60,791 nt of DNA, from NCBI RefSeq assembly GCF_918698115.1, contig NZ_CAKKLV010000028.1, positions 1 through 60,791 of the forward strand, given 5' to 3'. The stretch is from Peribacillus sp. Bi96 (GTDB lineage: Bacteria > Bacillota > Bacilli > Bacillales > DSM-1321). Below the pieces are notes generated by a model. The model was not told where the DNA came from. It was given only the letters and a program-made list of their open reading frames with translations, and searched no databases. The translations under genes and the position numbers were made by a program. This document shows positions 1 to 12,526 of the stretch, in pieces. Numbering within the stretch: position 1 is the stretch's first letter; each line of letters begins with the position of its first letter.

Positions 1-31
1 ATCCATTACTACAATCATCAACGAATCAAGG

Positions 32-75
32 TAAAATTAAAAGGCATGAGCCCGGTAGATTACCGGATTCATGCC
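32..75 (-). terminator. Rho-independent terminator of lipA
   Basis: Read on the minus strand, two nested stems (TCATGCC with GGCATGA, and CCGGTA with TACCGG) are followed by TTTTAATTTT. It lies 75 bp past the lipA stop. The first 31 bases of the window show nothing I can identify. Confidence 0.75.
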
Positions 76-149
76 CTCAAGGCTGCCTAATTAAATAAAG
101 TGTCTAACTTTTTGGGTTCACTTCAATTTATTCGGTCCTTTATTTCACT

Positions 150-1064
150 CTATTTCAATATTTCTTCACCTTTGGCTTGCTTATGTTTTGCAGCTGCATT
201 AACCTGTTCATCTGCATGGTAGGAAGAACGGACAAGCGGACCGGATTCACAGTGGCTGAAGCCTTTCTCCAATGCACGTTCTTTCAACTCGGCAAACTCC
301 TCAGGCGTGTAGTATTTCAACACCTTTAAATGCTTTTTAGTCGGCTGCAAATATTGACCGATCGTCATGATATCCACATTATTCGCCCTTAGATCATCCA
401 TCGTTTCGAGGATTCCCTCTCTCGTCTCTCCTAGGCCGACCATTAAACTGGACTTTGTTGGAATCTCCGGATACAGTTCCTTCGCCCTTCTTAAAAGCTC
501 CAATGAACGGTCATATTTAGCTTGGGCACGAACACGGTCGGATAAACTTCTGACTGTCTCAATATTATGGTTCAGAATGTCAGGTTTTGCATCCATCAAA
601 GTCTTAATATTTTCATACACTCCACCCATATCCGACGGTAATACCTCAATCGATGTAAATGGATTCTTGCGTCGGATGGCACGAACCGTTTCAGCAAAAA
701 CTTCTGCGCCTCCATCCTTTAAATCATCACGGGCAACTGCCGTAATGACCACATGCTTTAAATTCATCAATACAACGGAATCAGCAACGCGCTCTGGTTC
801 AGCCCAATCCAACTCATTTGGACGTCCAGTCGTAACAGCACAAAAACGGCATGCCCTTGTACATATTTCACCTAAAATCATGAATGTTGCCGTTCTTCTA
901 ACTGCCCAGCATTCATGAATATTCGGACATTTTGCTTCTTCACAGACAGTATGCAGGTTTTTCTCCCGCATCATATTTTTTAAGCCGATGTAATTTTCAT
1001 TAGTATTAAGCTTTATTTTTAACCAATCTGGTTTACGAAGAATTTCTTTATTTGTAGAAGACAT
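150..1064 (-). CDS. lipA: Lipoyl synthase LipA
   Basis: Radical-SAM enzyme that inserts two sulfur atoms into protein-bound octanoyl chains, making the lipoyl cofactor of pyruvate, 2-oxoglutarate and branched-chain dehydrogenases and of GcvH (encoded at 19.5 kb). The 304-residue product has the auxiliary-cluster cysteines at about 41, 46 and 52 and the radical-[11 protein letters not shown] motif at about 68-75, with the conserved RSSYHADE near the C-terminus. The frame is open to 1097, but the ATG at 1064 has a GGAGTG ribosome binding site about 8 nt upstream and matches the family's usual 298-305 residues, so I start there. It is divergent from lytH and ends in its own terminator. Near-identity to Bacillus LipA makes the assignment very secure. 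Confidence 0.97.
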   Translation of the reverse strand: MSSTNKEILRKPDWLKIKLNTNENYIGLKNMMREKNLHTVCEEAKCPNIHECWAVRRTATFMILGEICTRACRFCAVTTGRPNELDWAEPERVADSVVLMNLKHVVITAVARDDLKDGGAEVFAETVRAIRRKNPFTSIEVLPSDMGGVYENIKTLMDAKPDILNHNIETVRSLSDRVRAQAKYDRSLELLRRAKELYPEIPTKSSLMVGLGETREGILETMDDLRANNVDIMTIGQYLQPTKKHLKVLKYYTPEEFAELKERALEKGFSHCESGPLVRSSYHADEQVNAAAKHKQAKGEEILK

Positions 1065-1253
1065 CAAAATGTCACTCCATTCTATAGAAATTAACACACC
1101 CTACTTTAACAATAATAAAGCATTTATACAAGTTATAGATTGATTCCCATTATTTATTTTTCATGTTTAAAGCTAAATCAGCAAAACTATAAAAGATGGA
1201 CGGACTGATGTCTTTATAAATACGAAAGAGTGTCATGAAAGGAGCCTGCCCCG

Positions 1254-2243
1254 TTGAAAAAATTAATCCTTTTTACCATAGCTTGTTTGTTTGTTTTCAA
1301 TTCACCAAGCCAAGTAGCTAATGCGGCCGATCCCCCTGAAGTTTATGCAGGGCGAATGGAGCTATATAAAAATATGGAAGCTACCCTCCAGGTTCCATGG
1401 TATTATCTTGCTGGGGCTGATCAATATGAACATAGCCTAAGGCTCGCCCGGCGGGATTTAGAGCCTGCAAAGGGCTTAATCGGGATAAACATCGAGCCCA
1501 CTAAGTGGAGAGGAGCCCTTAATCCTAACTTAAACGATGTGAACCCGCTCACGATCACTTTTTTTGATGGATTGGGCCAGGATGGAAATGGTGATGGAAA
1601 AGCTGATGTTACTAATGATACCGATCGTTTATATGCTTTTTCGAAGCATCTCCATACTTATGGTACGGATGAAGATAATATCCGGATCGGCCTTTGGGAT
1701 TATTACAAACGGGATAAAGCGGTCAGCATCATCATTGGCAATGCAGAGATTTATAAGAAATATGGCCGGCTGGATTTACAGGAAAAAGCTTTCCCTGTTC
1801 CAGTAAGGACCCATTATACGTATTTAAATACGTGGGGAAGCGCTCGTGGTTGGGGAGGAAGGAGAATCCATGAGGGTACTGATATCTTTGCGGATTATAG
1901 CCTTCCCGTTCGATCTACGAGCTATGGCATCATTGAAATGAAAGGCTGGAATAAATATGGAGGTTGGCGGATCGGGATACGTGATTTAAATAATACGTAT
2001 CATTACTTTGCCCATTTAAGCGGTTTTGCCAAAGGATTGAAAGTCGGACAAATCGTAGAGCCCGGACAAGTCATCGGAGGTGTTGGCAGTACAGGTTACG
2101 GTCCTCCGGGAACATCCGGTAAATTTCCTCCGCATCTGCATTACGGGATGTACAAAGACAACGGTATCACAGAATGGAGTTTTGACCCTTACCCTTATTT
2201 AAAAATGTGGGAAAGGAAGGATTTGGCTAAAAGGAAAAAGTAA
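1254..2243 (+). CDS. lytH: LytH-type M23 metallopeptidase (L-Ala-D-Glu endopeptidase)
   Basis: Probable secreted or membrane-attached peptidoglycan endopeptidase; B. subtilis LytH (YunA) trims spore cortex stem peptides to single L-alanine late in sporulation. The 329-residue protein has an N-terminal signal segment (about 3-24, ending near ANAA), a long N-terminal domain, and a C-terminal M23/LytM domain with the zinc-ligand motifs HEGTD (about 204-208) and HLHYG (about 295-299). Its length matches B. subtilis LytH (about 326). It starts with TTG, chosen because AAAGGAG lies 9 nt upstream. It is followed by a terminator and then yunB, the same order as in B. subtilis. Mother-cell expression is inferred from the family. 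Confidence 0.9.
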   Translation: MKKLILFTIACLFVFNSPSQVANAADPPEVYAGRMELYKNMEATLQVPWYYLAGADQYEHSLRLARRDLEPAKGLIGINIEPTKWRGALNPNLNDVNPLTITFFDGLGQDGNGDGKADVTNDTDRLYAFSKHLHTYGTDEDNIRIGLWDYYKRDKAVSIIIGNAEIYKKYGRLDLQEKAFPVPVRTHYTYLNTWGSARGWGGRRIHEGTDIFADYSLPVRSTSYGIIEMKGWNKYGGWRIGIRDLNNTYHYFAHLSGFAKGLKVGQIVEPGQVIGGVGSTGYGPPGTSGKFPPHLHYGMYKDNGITEWSFDPYPYLKMWERKDLAKRKK

Positions 2244-2272
2244 GCGGCGAGGAATTTTCGCTGCTTTTTTTT
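2243..2272 (+). terminator. Terminator after lytH
   Basis: AGCGGCGA pairs (with one G-U pair) with TCGCTGCT, followed by an eight-T run. It separates lytH from yunB. Confidence 0.7.
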
Positions 2273-2281
2273 GATTCGAAC

Positions 2282-2310
2282 ATAATCCCCTGAACTTGAT
2301 GCATAGGTAT
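2282..2310 (+). promoter_or_regulatory. Possible sigma-E-type promoter of yunB
   Basis: An ATA at 2282-2284 is followed after 17 bp by CATAGGTAT, near the sigma-E pattern (ATA, then CATAcaaT). It sits 20 bp before the yunB start. B. subtilis yunB is mother-cell specific, which agrees, but the match is weak. Confidence 0.3.
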
Positions 2311-2329
2311 TAATAAAGGGGGCTACAGC

Positions 2330-3079
2330 GTGTTCCGAAAAAGATTTCGCCCAAAGAAATTTCGAAAAAAGGGGCCTCTTCCAACCCGAAAAGTATTTCT
2401 CTATTCATTTATCCTTTTCATCATATCGAGCATCATGACGCTTTGGTATGTTGATAAAGCCATCGAACCAGTGATCATGAGTGTAGCCGAGTATGAAATT
2501 AAACGGATTGCAACAGAAACGATTCATGAATCAGTTGATGAGAATATAGCAAAGGTTGATATGAAAAAAATCATCACCAACAACGAGGGTAGCAAGGACT
2601 CCAGTTCTTCCTATAGCTTCAATCCAGTCATATATAGTGAATTGCGCGCCAACATTACAAAGGATATTCAAAAGAAGCTTGGCATCAAACAGGGAAATCC
2701 TTTTAAAACGGGTTCGGCCAAAATAAATGATGAACAATATAATAGCGTGGTCTACTATATCCCCTTAGGCGTCGTAACGGGGAATAACCTTCTTTCCAAC
2801 TTTGGACCTGAAATCCCAGTAAAAATGTCAGTCATTGGGAATGTTGAATCGGATTTGAGGACAAAACTGACAAACGCAGGAATCAATAATGTTTATTATG
2901 AATTGATTGTGGATTTTGATGTCAATATTCAAATCGTCATTCCCTCTTTTACTGAAGAGACCAAAGTGAGTCAGGAGGTGACAGTCGGCAGTCTGCTTAT
3001 AGAAGGTGATGTACCAAGCTATTATAGTAATGGAAACAGTTCGGTCGCACCTGCCATCATGAAGGAAAACAAGGAATGA
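2330..3079 (+). CDS. yunB: Sporulation protein YunB
   Basis: Small membrane-anchored protein required for normal spore formation in B. subtilis; its biochemical role is not known. The 249-residue product has a very basic N-terminus (KRFRPKKFRKK), one transmembrane segment at about 25-45, and an extracytoplasmic remainder. The GTG start is supported by AAAGGGGG about 8 nt upstream. Position directly after lytH is as in B. subtilis, and the length is close to the family norm (about 254). Convergent with the HD-GYP gene; the stop is 24 bp from that gene's stop. Confidence 0.88.
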   Translation: MFRKRFRPKKFRKKGPLPTRKVFLYSFILFIISSIMTLWYVDKAIEPVIMSVAEYEIKRIATETIHESVDENIAKVDMKKIITNNEGSKDSSSSYSFNPVIYSELRANITKDIQKKLGIKQGNPFKTGSAKINDEQYNSVVYYIPLGVVTGNNLLSNFGPEIPVKMSVIGNVESDLRTKLTNAGINNVYYELIVDFDVNIQIVIPSFTEETKVSQEVTVGSLLIEGDVPSYYSNGNSSVAPAIMKENKE

Positions 3080-3113
3080 AAAAACCAGCTTATTCCTTTT
3101 GGTTAGGCTGGTT
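3080..3113 (-). terminator. Terminator of the HD-GYP gene
   Basis: On the minus strand AACCAGC and GCTGGTT form a stem followed by TTTTTT. The stem overlaps the last codons and stop of the HD-GYP gene. On the plus strand there is no T-run, so it serves mainly the minus-strand gene. Confidence 0.6.
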
Positions 3114-4200
3114 CTTGTATATTCAAACATTTCACGATCAATAAATGCAGGCTTTTATTCAAGTCCACTTCATATGGCTCTTTTATCTGCTCCCCATTTT
3201 CTTCAAGGATCCTTATCATGGGCCGGTCACCTATTCCCTCATTTTGAGCGGATACGACCCCTTTTCTCCCATCATTCAATTCTATTGAAAGACCATTTGG
3301 GTAGATCGCAACTGCCCGGCGGAAAGCCTCGATGATCGTATTATCGAACTTTTTCCCAACTCCTGCATAAAGAACTTCCAACCCCTGATGCGGCAGCATG
3401 GCCTTACGGTAAACCCGACTGGAAGTCACGGCATCAAATACGTCGGCAACGGCAATGATCTTACCAAAATAATGAATTTCATCCCCTTTTATGCCACGAG
3501 GATACCCTGATCCATCTAACCTTTCATGATGCTGATAGGCACAATTTGCAACTAAAAGTGAAACGGTATGAACCTTTTTAATTAGATGAAATCCATAATC
3601 AGCATGTTTTTGGATTTGTTCAAACTCCATTTCCGTCAACTTACCAGGTTTCCGAAGGATATCCAAAGGCACGAGCATTTTCCCGACATCGTGTAAAATC
3701 GTCCCTAGCCCAAGAATCTCCAAATTTTTTTTATTTATATTTAATTCCATTCCGATCGCAAGGGTATATAAAGTCACATTTAAGGAATGAGTAAAGATAT
3801 AATCATCGTATGTATAGACGTCGGCCAATAAAGTCATTAACTCTTTATTCCTATTCAACTCGTCCATGATGTTTCGGACTAATTGAGTGAACTTGACGTT
3901 TGCCTGCTCTATCGTGAACGAGGCATCCAGGTTGATGTTGTTTTTCATGTCCAGGAAAGTGGTTTCAATCGTATTAATGGCTTCTCTCCTTAGTTTCCCG
4001 GATACTGGCGGCTTTGGAATAATGTCATCCGTCCTTGAATCTTGAATGTATACAAAGGGAATATTAAGGGACACCAGTCGATCGATCATTTTCTGCGTTA
4101 ATGTTAGCCCCTCACACAATAGGACATGGCCTCGCTCATTATAGATGTTTTTTCCGAGCCTGGCACCAGGGCTGAGTGACTTTGTAATAGCTAGCCTCAT
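3103..4200 (-). CDS. HD-GYP domain protein (probable c-di-GMP phosphodiesterase)
   Basis: A 365-residue cytoplasmic protein. The N-terminal third (DUF3391-like position, no clear motif) is followed by an HD-GYP domain at about 130-290: the HD pair is in LHDVGK, the second histidine group in HHERLDGSGYP, and VADVFDAVTSSRVYR is the conserved helix after it. HD-GYP proteins of this type hydrolyse cyclic di-GMP. All metal-binding residues appear to be present, so activity is expected; substrate is inferred. The ATG at 4200 has GGAG 8 nt upstream and is preferred to the in-frame start at 4224. It lies between yunB and yunC, which I remember as adjacent in B. subtilis, so it looks like a lineage-specific insertion. 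Confidence 0.85.
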   Translation of the reverse strand: MRLAITKSLSPGARLGKNIYNERGHVLLCEGLTLTQKMIDRLVSLNIPFVYIQDSRTDDIIPKPPVSGKLRREAINTIETTFLDMKNNINLDASFTIEQANVKFTQLVRNIMDELNRNKELMTLLADVYTYDDYIFTHSLNVTLYTLAIGMELNINKKNLEILGLGTILHDVGKMLVPLDILRKPGKLTEMEFEQIQKHADYGFHLIKKVHTVSLLVANCAYQHHERLDGSGYPRGIKGDEIHYFGKIIAVADVFDAVTSSRVYRKAMLPHQGLEVLYAGVGKKFDNTIIEAFRRAVAIYPNGLSIELNDGRKGVVSAQNEGIGDRPMIRILEENGEQIKEPYEVDLNKSLHLLIVKCLNIQEPA

Positions 4201-4378
4201 ACTTGTACTCCATTCCCCATTCAATATTTGTAGATCAAACCGTTTCTTTCCTTTATAAGGATTATCGGAAAATATTCTGTTATATGAATCTGTTTATAAA
4301 TATTTATTGATAAATATTCGGATTACTTGATGAATTAAAACAAGGCCCCCTTCTGGATAAAAAAGAAAGCCCACCTTT

Positions 4379-4681
4379 TCAAATCATTTTGATTAATGCC
4401 TCCTTACCAAGCATTCCTGGATGGATGCCCTGCTCCACAGCCTCCCATGTAACCGATTCAAGCGGTGCATCCAAAAGCTCTTCAATCGAGGTAACACCCG
4501 TGGCCCTGCCTGCAAGTATTTTGCGATCTCTTAATTTATCATTTAGTAGTCCTACATCTAACGCACCGCACATTATATATCCTTTCTCGGACGCTACAGC
4601 AAGCAAATTCGTTTTGGGAAGTCGGACAGAAATGGCTAGGAATGTATGATTATCAAGTATTATCGGTATCATGCTGATCAA
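4379..4681 (-). CDS. yunC: YunC-like DUF1805 protein
   Basis: A 100-residue protein of the DUF1805/YunC family, function unknown. The central GYIMCGALDVGLLN stretch and the C-terminal GKEALIKMI match the family, and the length equals the usual 100-101 residues. Start is TTG at 4681 with GAGGGG 9 nt upstream; the ATG at 4672 lies too far from that site. It follows yunD on the same strand with a 61-bp gap and may be cotranscribed with it. Confidence 0.88.
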   Translation of the reverse strand: MISMIPIILDNHTFLAISVRLPKTNLLAVASEKGYIMCGALDVGLLNDKLRDRKILAGRATGVTSIEELLDAPLESVTWEAVEQGIHPGMLGKEALIKMI

Positions 4682-4742
4682 TTGGTTTCGCCCCTCTCTT
4701 CCCCATACTTTATGAAAAAAAGGGCGGAACCGTGATTTAGCG

Positions 4743-6128
4743 TTAGGCGTCCGGATATAATTTTTTCAACTTCCATGAAAGGATATCCCGTAAGAATTCC
4801 GGTAATAGGTATTCTTTACGATTGGAGCGATGGATACTTGGAAAGAAGTGCCCAAACGTGAACATATCAGGAATAGCCAGTTTATAGGACTTGTCAGGAT
4901 GCAGTTTCTTCCCATTTATCAAGATTCCTTTTACTATTCCATTGTCCGTTTCTTTAAATTCAATTTGATCATAGTGCATGACACCCATGACTTTCCCGCG
5001 GAAACCGAAACCTTTCACTTGAATATGAGGCCACTCCTCATTTCTCGATTGCATTAAGATTTCTTTTAATTCATTCCCATTAACTTCAACGATGCAAGGA
5101 TTGATGGGGTGTGGACAGATTTTATGAATGTCCCCTTTGGTGACAGGCCCTTTAGGCAATCCATCGAGCAGAAGACCCGCATTCAAAAAGGTACAATCAG
5201 CCTTACTCCACTCCCTTAGTGCCTCCCCTAGTATTTTCGTAAGGGCACTTACTTTGAACCAATCATTTTCCAGAGATTCAGGTAAATCCACTACAACTTG
5301 CTGAAGCGTTTCCCCGCCGGCCTGGTACATTGCTTCAATCCATGACCGTTCATCCTCTAATTCCGAAAAATCATTGGTATCATAAAGAATGGCACTCTTC
5401 TTGCTGACTCTCTTTTCCTGATTGACGGTCATTTCCACCTGCCCAACGAAAAATCCATATTTTCCGGCACCACAGAGGAGCGTATCATTGACCAATTTCC
5501 CTTGGTGAAGGATGTGGTGTGTATGCGCGCCAAGTATGACGTCAATCTCGGGGAAGTCCTCTGCCATCCTCTCATCATCATGGATGCCCAGGTGAGACAG
5601 GATGATGATTACATCTGCCTCCGTTTTAACCCGTTCAAGCTGTGCCTTCAACTCCACGAATGGCTCTGTTAATTCCCAGCCCATCGCAGTGTAAAACTTT
5701 TGAAAAAAAGCTGTCAAACCTATCATGGCGATTTTGGTGCCCTTTAGCGTTGTATGTATCCAATATGGCAGCGCCCATTCAGGCCTTTCATTATCCCGGT
5801 AATAAATATTTGCTGCCAAGACCCTGAACTTTGCCGCATCATATAGGGAATCTAGCGCATCATGGGGTAAAGTGATCCCTTCATTATTGCCGATGGTCAC
5901 ATATTGATAGCCCGCTTCATTCAGCAGATCAATATTTCCTTTCCCCAACGTACCTTCTGTATATGGATGCCAGCGATCCACATGATCACCTATATCAAGT
6001 ATGATCGCTTCTTCTCCCGTCTCTTGATGAAGTTGTCTTCTTTCTTTAAGAAACTTATCAATACGAGGCCAATTCTCAAAATGACTATGGAGATCATTGG
6101 TGTGATACAAATGAATGATTTCTGACAT
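4743..6128 (-). CDS. yunD: YunD-type metallophosphatase / 5'-nucleotidase family protein
   Basis: A 461-residue two-domain protein of the 5'-nucleotidase / 2',3'-cyclic phosphodiesterase family. The N-terminal calcineurin-like domain shows HTNDLHSH (about 6-13), DIGDHVDR, GNNEG, LSHLGIHDD and GAHTHH; the C-terminal nucleotidase domain follows from about 280. There is no signal peptide, so it is probably cytoplasmic, unlike most UshA-type enzymes. The usual GNHE motif reads GNNE here. Two adjacent ATGs are possible; 6128 gives better spacing to GGAGGG. It starts 16 bp after yunE ends, so the two form an operon. Confidence 0.88.
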   Translation of the reverse strand: MSEIIHLYHTNDLHSHFENWPRIDKFLKERRQLHQETGEEAIILDIGDHVDRWHPYTEGTLGKGNIDLLNEAGYQYVTIGNNEGITLPHDALDSLYDAAKFRVLAANIYYRDNERPEWALPYWIHTTLKGTKIAMIGLTAFFQKFYTAMGWELTEPFVELKAQLERVKTEADVIIILSHLGIHDDERMAEDFPEIDVILGAHTHHILHQGKLVNDTLLCGAGKYGFFVGQVEMTVNQEKRVSKKSAILYDTNDFSELEDERSWIEAMYQAGGETLQQVVVDLPESLENDWFKVSALTKILGEALREWSKADCTFLNAGLLLDGLPKGPVTKGDIHKICPHPINPCIVEVNGNELKEILMQSRNEEWPHIQVKGFGFRGKVMGVMHYDQIEFKETDNGIVKGILINGKKLHPDKSYKLAIPDMFTFGHFFPSIHRSNRKEYLLPEFLRDILSWKLKKLYPDA

Positions 6129-6144
6129 CATTTTCCCTCCTCGT

Positions 6145-6972
6145 TTATCCTGTAATACCTTGGTATATAAGACGTAAACCAATGATTATCAGCACTATTT
6201 TCAACATATTTTCAAGTGACGCACTATTTAGGCGCGTATTAATGAATGCCCCCAATTTTGCACCGAACCATGCACCCGGAATCAAGGCAAGAGCATATGG
6301 CCAATTTACATTCCCAAGGGATATGTGCGTAATCGAATTAGTGATGGAAGACAAAAATACCATGAACATCGAAGTCGCTACTGCCATATGCGGAGGGAAG
6401 AAGAAAAGCAGCATCATTACGGGGACCATTAAGGCGCCACCGCCAATTCCAAATAACCCTGAGCTGAAACCCACGACAAATGTAATCAATACAGCTATCA
6501 GAGGGTGGTATCCATAGGAAAATGAATGTCCATTATCCGTTTTATACGTTTTAACGATCTTCCCTTTTCCAGGCTTGAAAACCATGGGCTTCAAACGATC
6601 TTTCACTAATAGCACGATAGCCATGAAAACCATGAAAATTCCAAAATACAAGGAGAAAGCTTCCACGTTAAGGTTCCTATTCACATAGGCTCCAATTATG
6701 CCACCAGGTGAACTGCCTATGAAGAAGACTAAGCCTGCCTTATAATCCACCACTTTATGTTTTAAATAAGATAAAGTAGATGATAAACCGGTAAAAATCA
6801 TGATCACGGTTGATACACCGACAGCAATCTGGGGTGTCAGTTCATCGATTATATCTGTAGATGTACCTAAATACAAAAGAGAAGGTACAATGATGATGCC
6901 ACCGCCCAGACCGACAAGAGAGCCGATTGATCCCGCTATTAATCCGATACCTACTAATACTACCCATACCAT
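6145..6972 (-). CDS. yunE: TSUP family (TauE/SafE) membrane transporter YunE
   Basis: A 275-residue integral membrane protein of the sulfite exporter TauE/SafE (TSUP) family. Two homologous halves each begin with a glycine-rich segment (GSLVGLGGGIIIVP at about 16-30 and GLFGIGGGALMVP at about 178-190), the family signature. About eight hydrophobic segments are visible. The family moves small organosulfur or sulfite-type anions; the substrate here is unknown. It is immediately upstream of yunD. Confidence 0.88.
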   Translation of the reverse strand: MVWVVLVGIGLIAGSIGSLVGLGGGIIIVPSLLYLGTSTDIIDELTPQIAVGVSTVIMIFTGLSSTLSYLKHKVVDYKAGLVFFIGSSPGGIIGAYVNRNLNVEAFSLYFGIFMVFMAIVLLVKDRLKPMVFKPGKGKIVKTYKTDNGHSFSYGYHPLIAVLITFVVGFSSGLFGIGGGALMVPVMMLLFFFPPHMAVATSMFMVFLSSITNSITHISLGNVNWPYALALIPGAWFGAKLGAFINTRLNSASLENMLKIVLIIIGLRLIYQGITG

Positions 6973-7058
6973 GAGAAAATCCGCCTTTATCTGTTTGTGA
7001 TTCTAGCGCTCAATAACTAGCTTGTCACGTTATCACTTCATTAATTATATAATGCCTG

Positions 7059-7907
7059 TTAAAACAAACCAAGCTGCTTAGGAGCCAGTCCTTCATATTC
7101 TATACCAAGCAATTCAATCATTTGCTTGGCATTATCTGCGGCATCTCCGCCTGAGTTATTATTGAAAAGGACATATATCTCCTTACATTGCTTTTCTAAT
7201 ATCCTGATCTTCTCCACCCATTCAGTTAATTCCTGATGATTATATCGGTATAAATACCTGACTTCCCGCCAATTATCTCCCGAAGATGATTTCTGCCAAC
7301 CATGCAAATTTCGGCCATGAAAGCGTATCAGGGTTTTATCTGGATGAGTCGGATGCAGGACGACAGGAATGGACCCTTCTCCAGCCTGCGGCTCATCACA
7401 TACAGTATGAATCCAACCTTCCTTTTGGATAAAATCCAAAGTTTGCTGGACCATGGTGGATCTGTACCAGCTTTGATTCCGGAATTCTATGGCAACTGGC
7501 ATATCGCCCATCTCAGCTCTGCACCATCGTAGGTAGTTTACATTCTCACGTTTACAATCAAACCATGGTGGAAATTGAAATAGGACCATAGCAAGCTTGC
7601 CGGCCTTCTGATAAGCTTCAAGAGAGTCGCGAAAGGCTTTGAACATTTCCTTTTTACTTTCAAATGGAATTTCCCCACGCTGATGTCCTGTCATCCCCTG
7701 ATAGGCTTTAACGACAAATTGAAAGGACGCAGGTGTCTCTGACACCCACTTTTCACTGTTCCTCTTAGGCTGGACTGCATAAAATGAGGCATCCACCTCC
7801 ACAATGGGAAAATGAGCCCCATACTCTTTCAGTTTATCACGTTGGGGCACCCCGCCATGATATAAACTATCATGATCGCCCCAGCCAGTCACACCAACAT
7901 AAATCAT
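7059..7907 (-). CDS. yunF: DUF72 family protein YunF
   Basis: A 282-residue DUF72 protein, a TIM-barrel family of unknown function. Visible family features are VGVTGWGDHDSLY at the N-terminus, FPIVEVDASFY, FQFPPWF, AIEFRNQSW and the C-terminal LFNNNSGGDAADNA. Start choice is uncertain: ATG 7916, GTG 7913 and ATG 7907 share one AAAGGAG, and 7907 matches the family N-terminus as I recall it. It is upstream of yunE on the same strand with an 86-bp gap. Confidence 0.87.
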   Translation of the reverse strand: MIYVGVTGWGDHDSLYHGGVPQRDKLKEYGAHFPIVEVDASFYAVQPKRNSEKWVSETPASFQFVVKAYQGMTGHQRGEIPFESKKEMFKAFRDSLEAYQKAGKLAMVLFQFPPWFDCKRENVNYLRWCRAEMGDMPVAIEFRNQSWYRSTMVQQTLDFIQKEGWIHTVCDEPQAGEGSIPVVLHPTHPDKTLIRFHGRNLHGWQKSSSGDNWREVRYLYRYNHQELTEWVEKIRILEKQCKEIYVLFNNNSGGDAADNAKQMIELLGIEYEGLAPKQLGLF

Positions 7908-8028
7908 CTGCACCATTACTCCTTTCTGCTGACAAGACCCGTTTCCGACTTTTCCCTTACTATTTTTTTACCCTTGCATAGGCATATTTAATCTTTGCAT
8001 AATGGCGGCCGGATTTCACTTTCCAAAA

Positions 8029-8063
8029 TAAAAAGCCTGCCAAGTCTCCCTGGCAGGCTTTTG
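8029..8063 (-). terminator. Terminator of the suf operon
   Basis: A perfect stem AAAGCCTGCCA with TGGCAGGCTTT around an 8-nt loop, flanked by A and T runs so it can act on either strand. It lies 47 bp beyond the sufB stop. Confidence 0.85.
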
Positions 8064-8109
8064 TATGAATGGATTGTGCTGAATCGCCTTTCAGGCGATC
8101 CGTCGGTTA

Positions 8110-9507
8110 TTATCCGATGGAGCCTTCCATTTCGAACTTGATCAGACGGTTCATTTCAACCGCGTATTCCATTGGAAGTTCTTTTGTAAATGGTTCGATG
8201 AAGCCCATTACGATCATTTCCGTTGCTTCTTGCTCAGAGATTCCGCGGCTCATCAGGTAGAACAATTGCTCTTCCGATACTTTGGAAACCTTTGCTTCGT
8301 GTTCAAGGGAAATGTTATCATTCAAGATTTCATTATAAGGAATTGTATCAGATGTAGACTGATTATCCATGATTAATGTATCACATTCAATGTTAGAACG
8401 AGCACCATCCGCTTTACGTCCGAAGTGAACGATACCACGGTATGTTACTTTACCGCCTTGTTTAGAAATTGATTTTGAGACGATAGTTGAAGATGTATTT
8501 GGCGCAAGATGAATCATTTTCGCTCCAGCATCTTGATGTTGGCCTTTTCCAGCAATGGCAATCGATAATGTCATACCGCGAGCGCCTTCACCTTTTAAGA
8601 TGACAGCAGGATATTTCATTGTCAATTTAGAACCGATGTTACCATCAATCCATTCCATTGTTGCGTTAGCATCACAAACCGCACGTTTCGTAACCAAGTT
8701 AAACACGTTGTTTGCCCAGTTTTGAATCGTTGTGTAACGGCAGTAAGCATCTTTTTTAATGATGATTTCAACAACCGCACTATGAAGGGAGTTAGTTGTA
8801 TAAACAGGTGCTGTACAACCTTCTACATAGTGAACGGATGCGCCTTCATCAACAATGATTAGCGTACGTTCGAATTGACCCATGTTTTCAGAGTTGATTC
8901 GGAAATAAGCTTGAAGCGGAGTATCCACTTTAACACCTTTTGGAACATAGATGAAAGATCCGCCTGACCATACAGCTGAATTCAAAGCCGAAAACTTATT
9001 ATCAGTAGGCGGGATTGTTTTACCGAAATGCTCACGGAAGATATCTTCATTTTCACGAAGTGCAGAGTCCGTATCTTTAAAGACGATACCCAAATCTTCC
9101 AATTCTACTTTCATGCTGTGGTAAACCACTTCTGATTCATATTGAGCAGATACGCCAGCAAGATATTTTTGTTCGGCTTCAGGAATTCCCAATTTATCAA
9201 AAGTCTGTTTGATTTCTTCAGGAACCTCATCCCAAGACTTCTCTGATTTCTCTGATGGCTTAACATAGTATGTGATTTCATCAAAGTTCAGGCTCTGCAT
9301 GTCGCCGCCCCATTGAGGCATTGGCATGTTGTAAAAATGCTCCAATGATTTCAAACGGAAATCAAGCATCCATTGCGGTTCATCCTTCATTCGAGAAATT
9401 TCTTCCACGATTTCTTTTGTCAGACCACGCTTTGAACGGAAGATGGAAACATCTTTATCCGCAAAGCCATATTTATAATCGCCGATTTCAGGCATTTTCT
9501 TTGCCAT
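8110..9507 (-). CDS. sufB: Fe-S cluster assembly scaffold SufB
   Basis: Core subunit of the SufBCD scaffold, on which iron-sulfur clusters are built in the cytosol before transfer to target proteins. The 465-residue product shows the SufB signatures [21 protein letters not shown] with the conserved cysteine, [21 protein letters not shown] and the C-terminal [17 protein letters not shown]. Full length for Firmicutes SufB. It is the last gene of sufC-sufD-sufS-sufU-sufB, the standard Bacillus order, 55 bp after sufU. Confidence 0.97.
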   Translation of the reverse strand: MAKKMPEIGDYKYGFADKDVSIFRSKRGLTKEIVEEISRMKDEPQWMLDFRLKSLEHFYNMPMPQWGGDMQSLNFDEITYYVKPSEKSEKSWDEVPEEIKQTFDKLGIPEAEQKYLAGVSAQYESEVVYHSMKVELEDLGIVFKDTDSALRENEDIFREHFGKTIPPTDNKFSALNSAVWSGGSFIYVPKGVKVDTPLQAYFRINSENMGQFERTLIIVDEGASVHYVEGCTAPVYTTNSLHSAVVEIIIKKDAYCRYTTIQNWANNVFNLVTKRAVCDANATMEWIDGNIGSKLTMKYPAVILKGEGARGMTLSIAIAGKGQHQDAGAKMIHLAPNTSSTIVSKSISKQGGKVTYRGIVHFGRKADGARSNIECDTLIMDNQSTSDTIPYNEILNDNISLEHEAKVSKVSEEQLFYLMSRGISEQEATEMIVMGFIEPFTKELPMEYAVEMNRLIKFEMEGSIG

Positions 9508-9562
9508 AGCTCGTATTCCTCCATTTCAAATGGCTGAATTACAACAGCTCATTTTAATTTAA

Positions 9563-12511
<2,949 letters not shown>

Positions 12512-12526
12512 TGCAAATCCTCCTAC

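Noticed and set aside
7784..7981. Plus-strand frame opposite the yunF start
   Set aside because: It is the shadow of yunF; histidine- and proline-rich translation with no ribosome binding site.
8083..8100. Second hairpin (TCGCCTTTCAGGCGATC) before the sufB stop
   Set aside because: Short stem without a T-run; the strong terminator at 8029-8063 explains the operon end.
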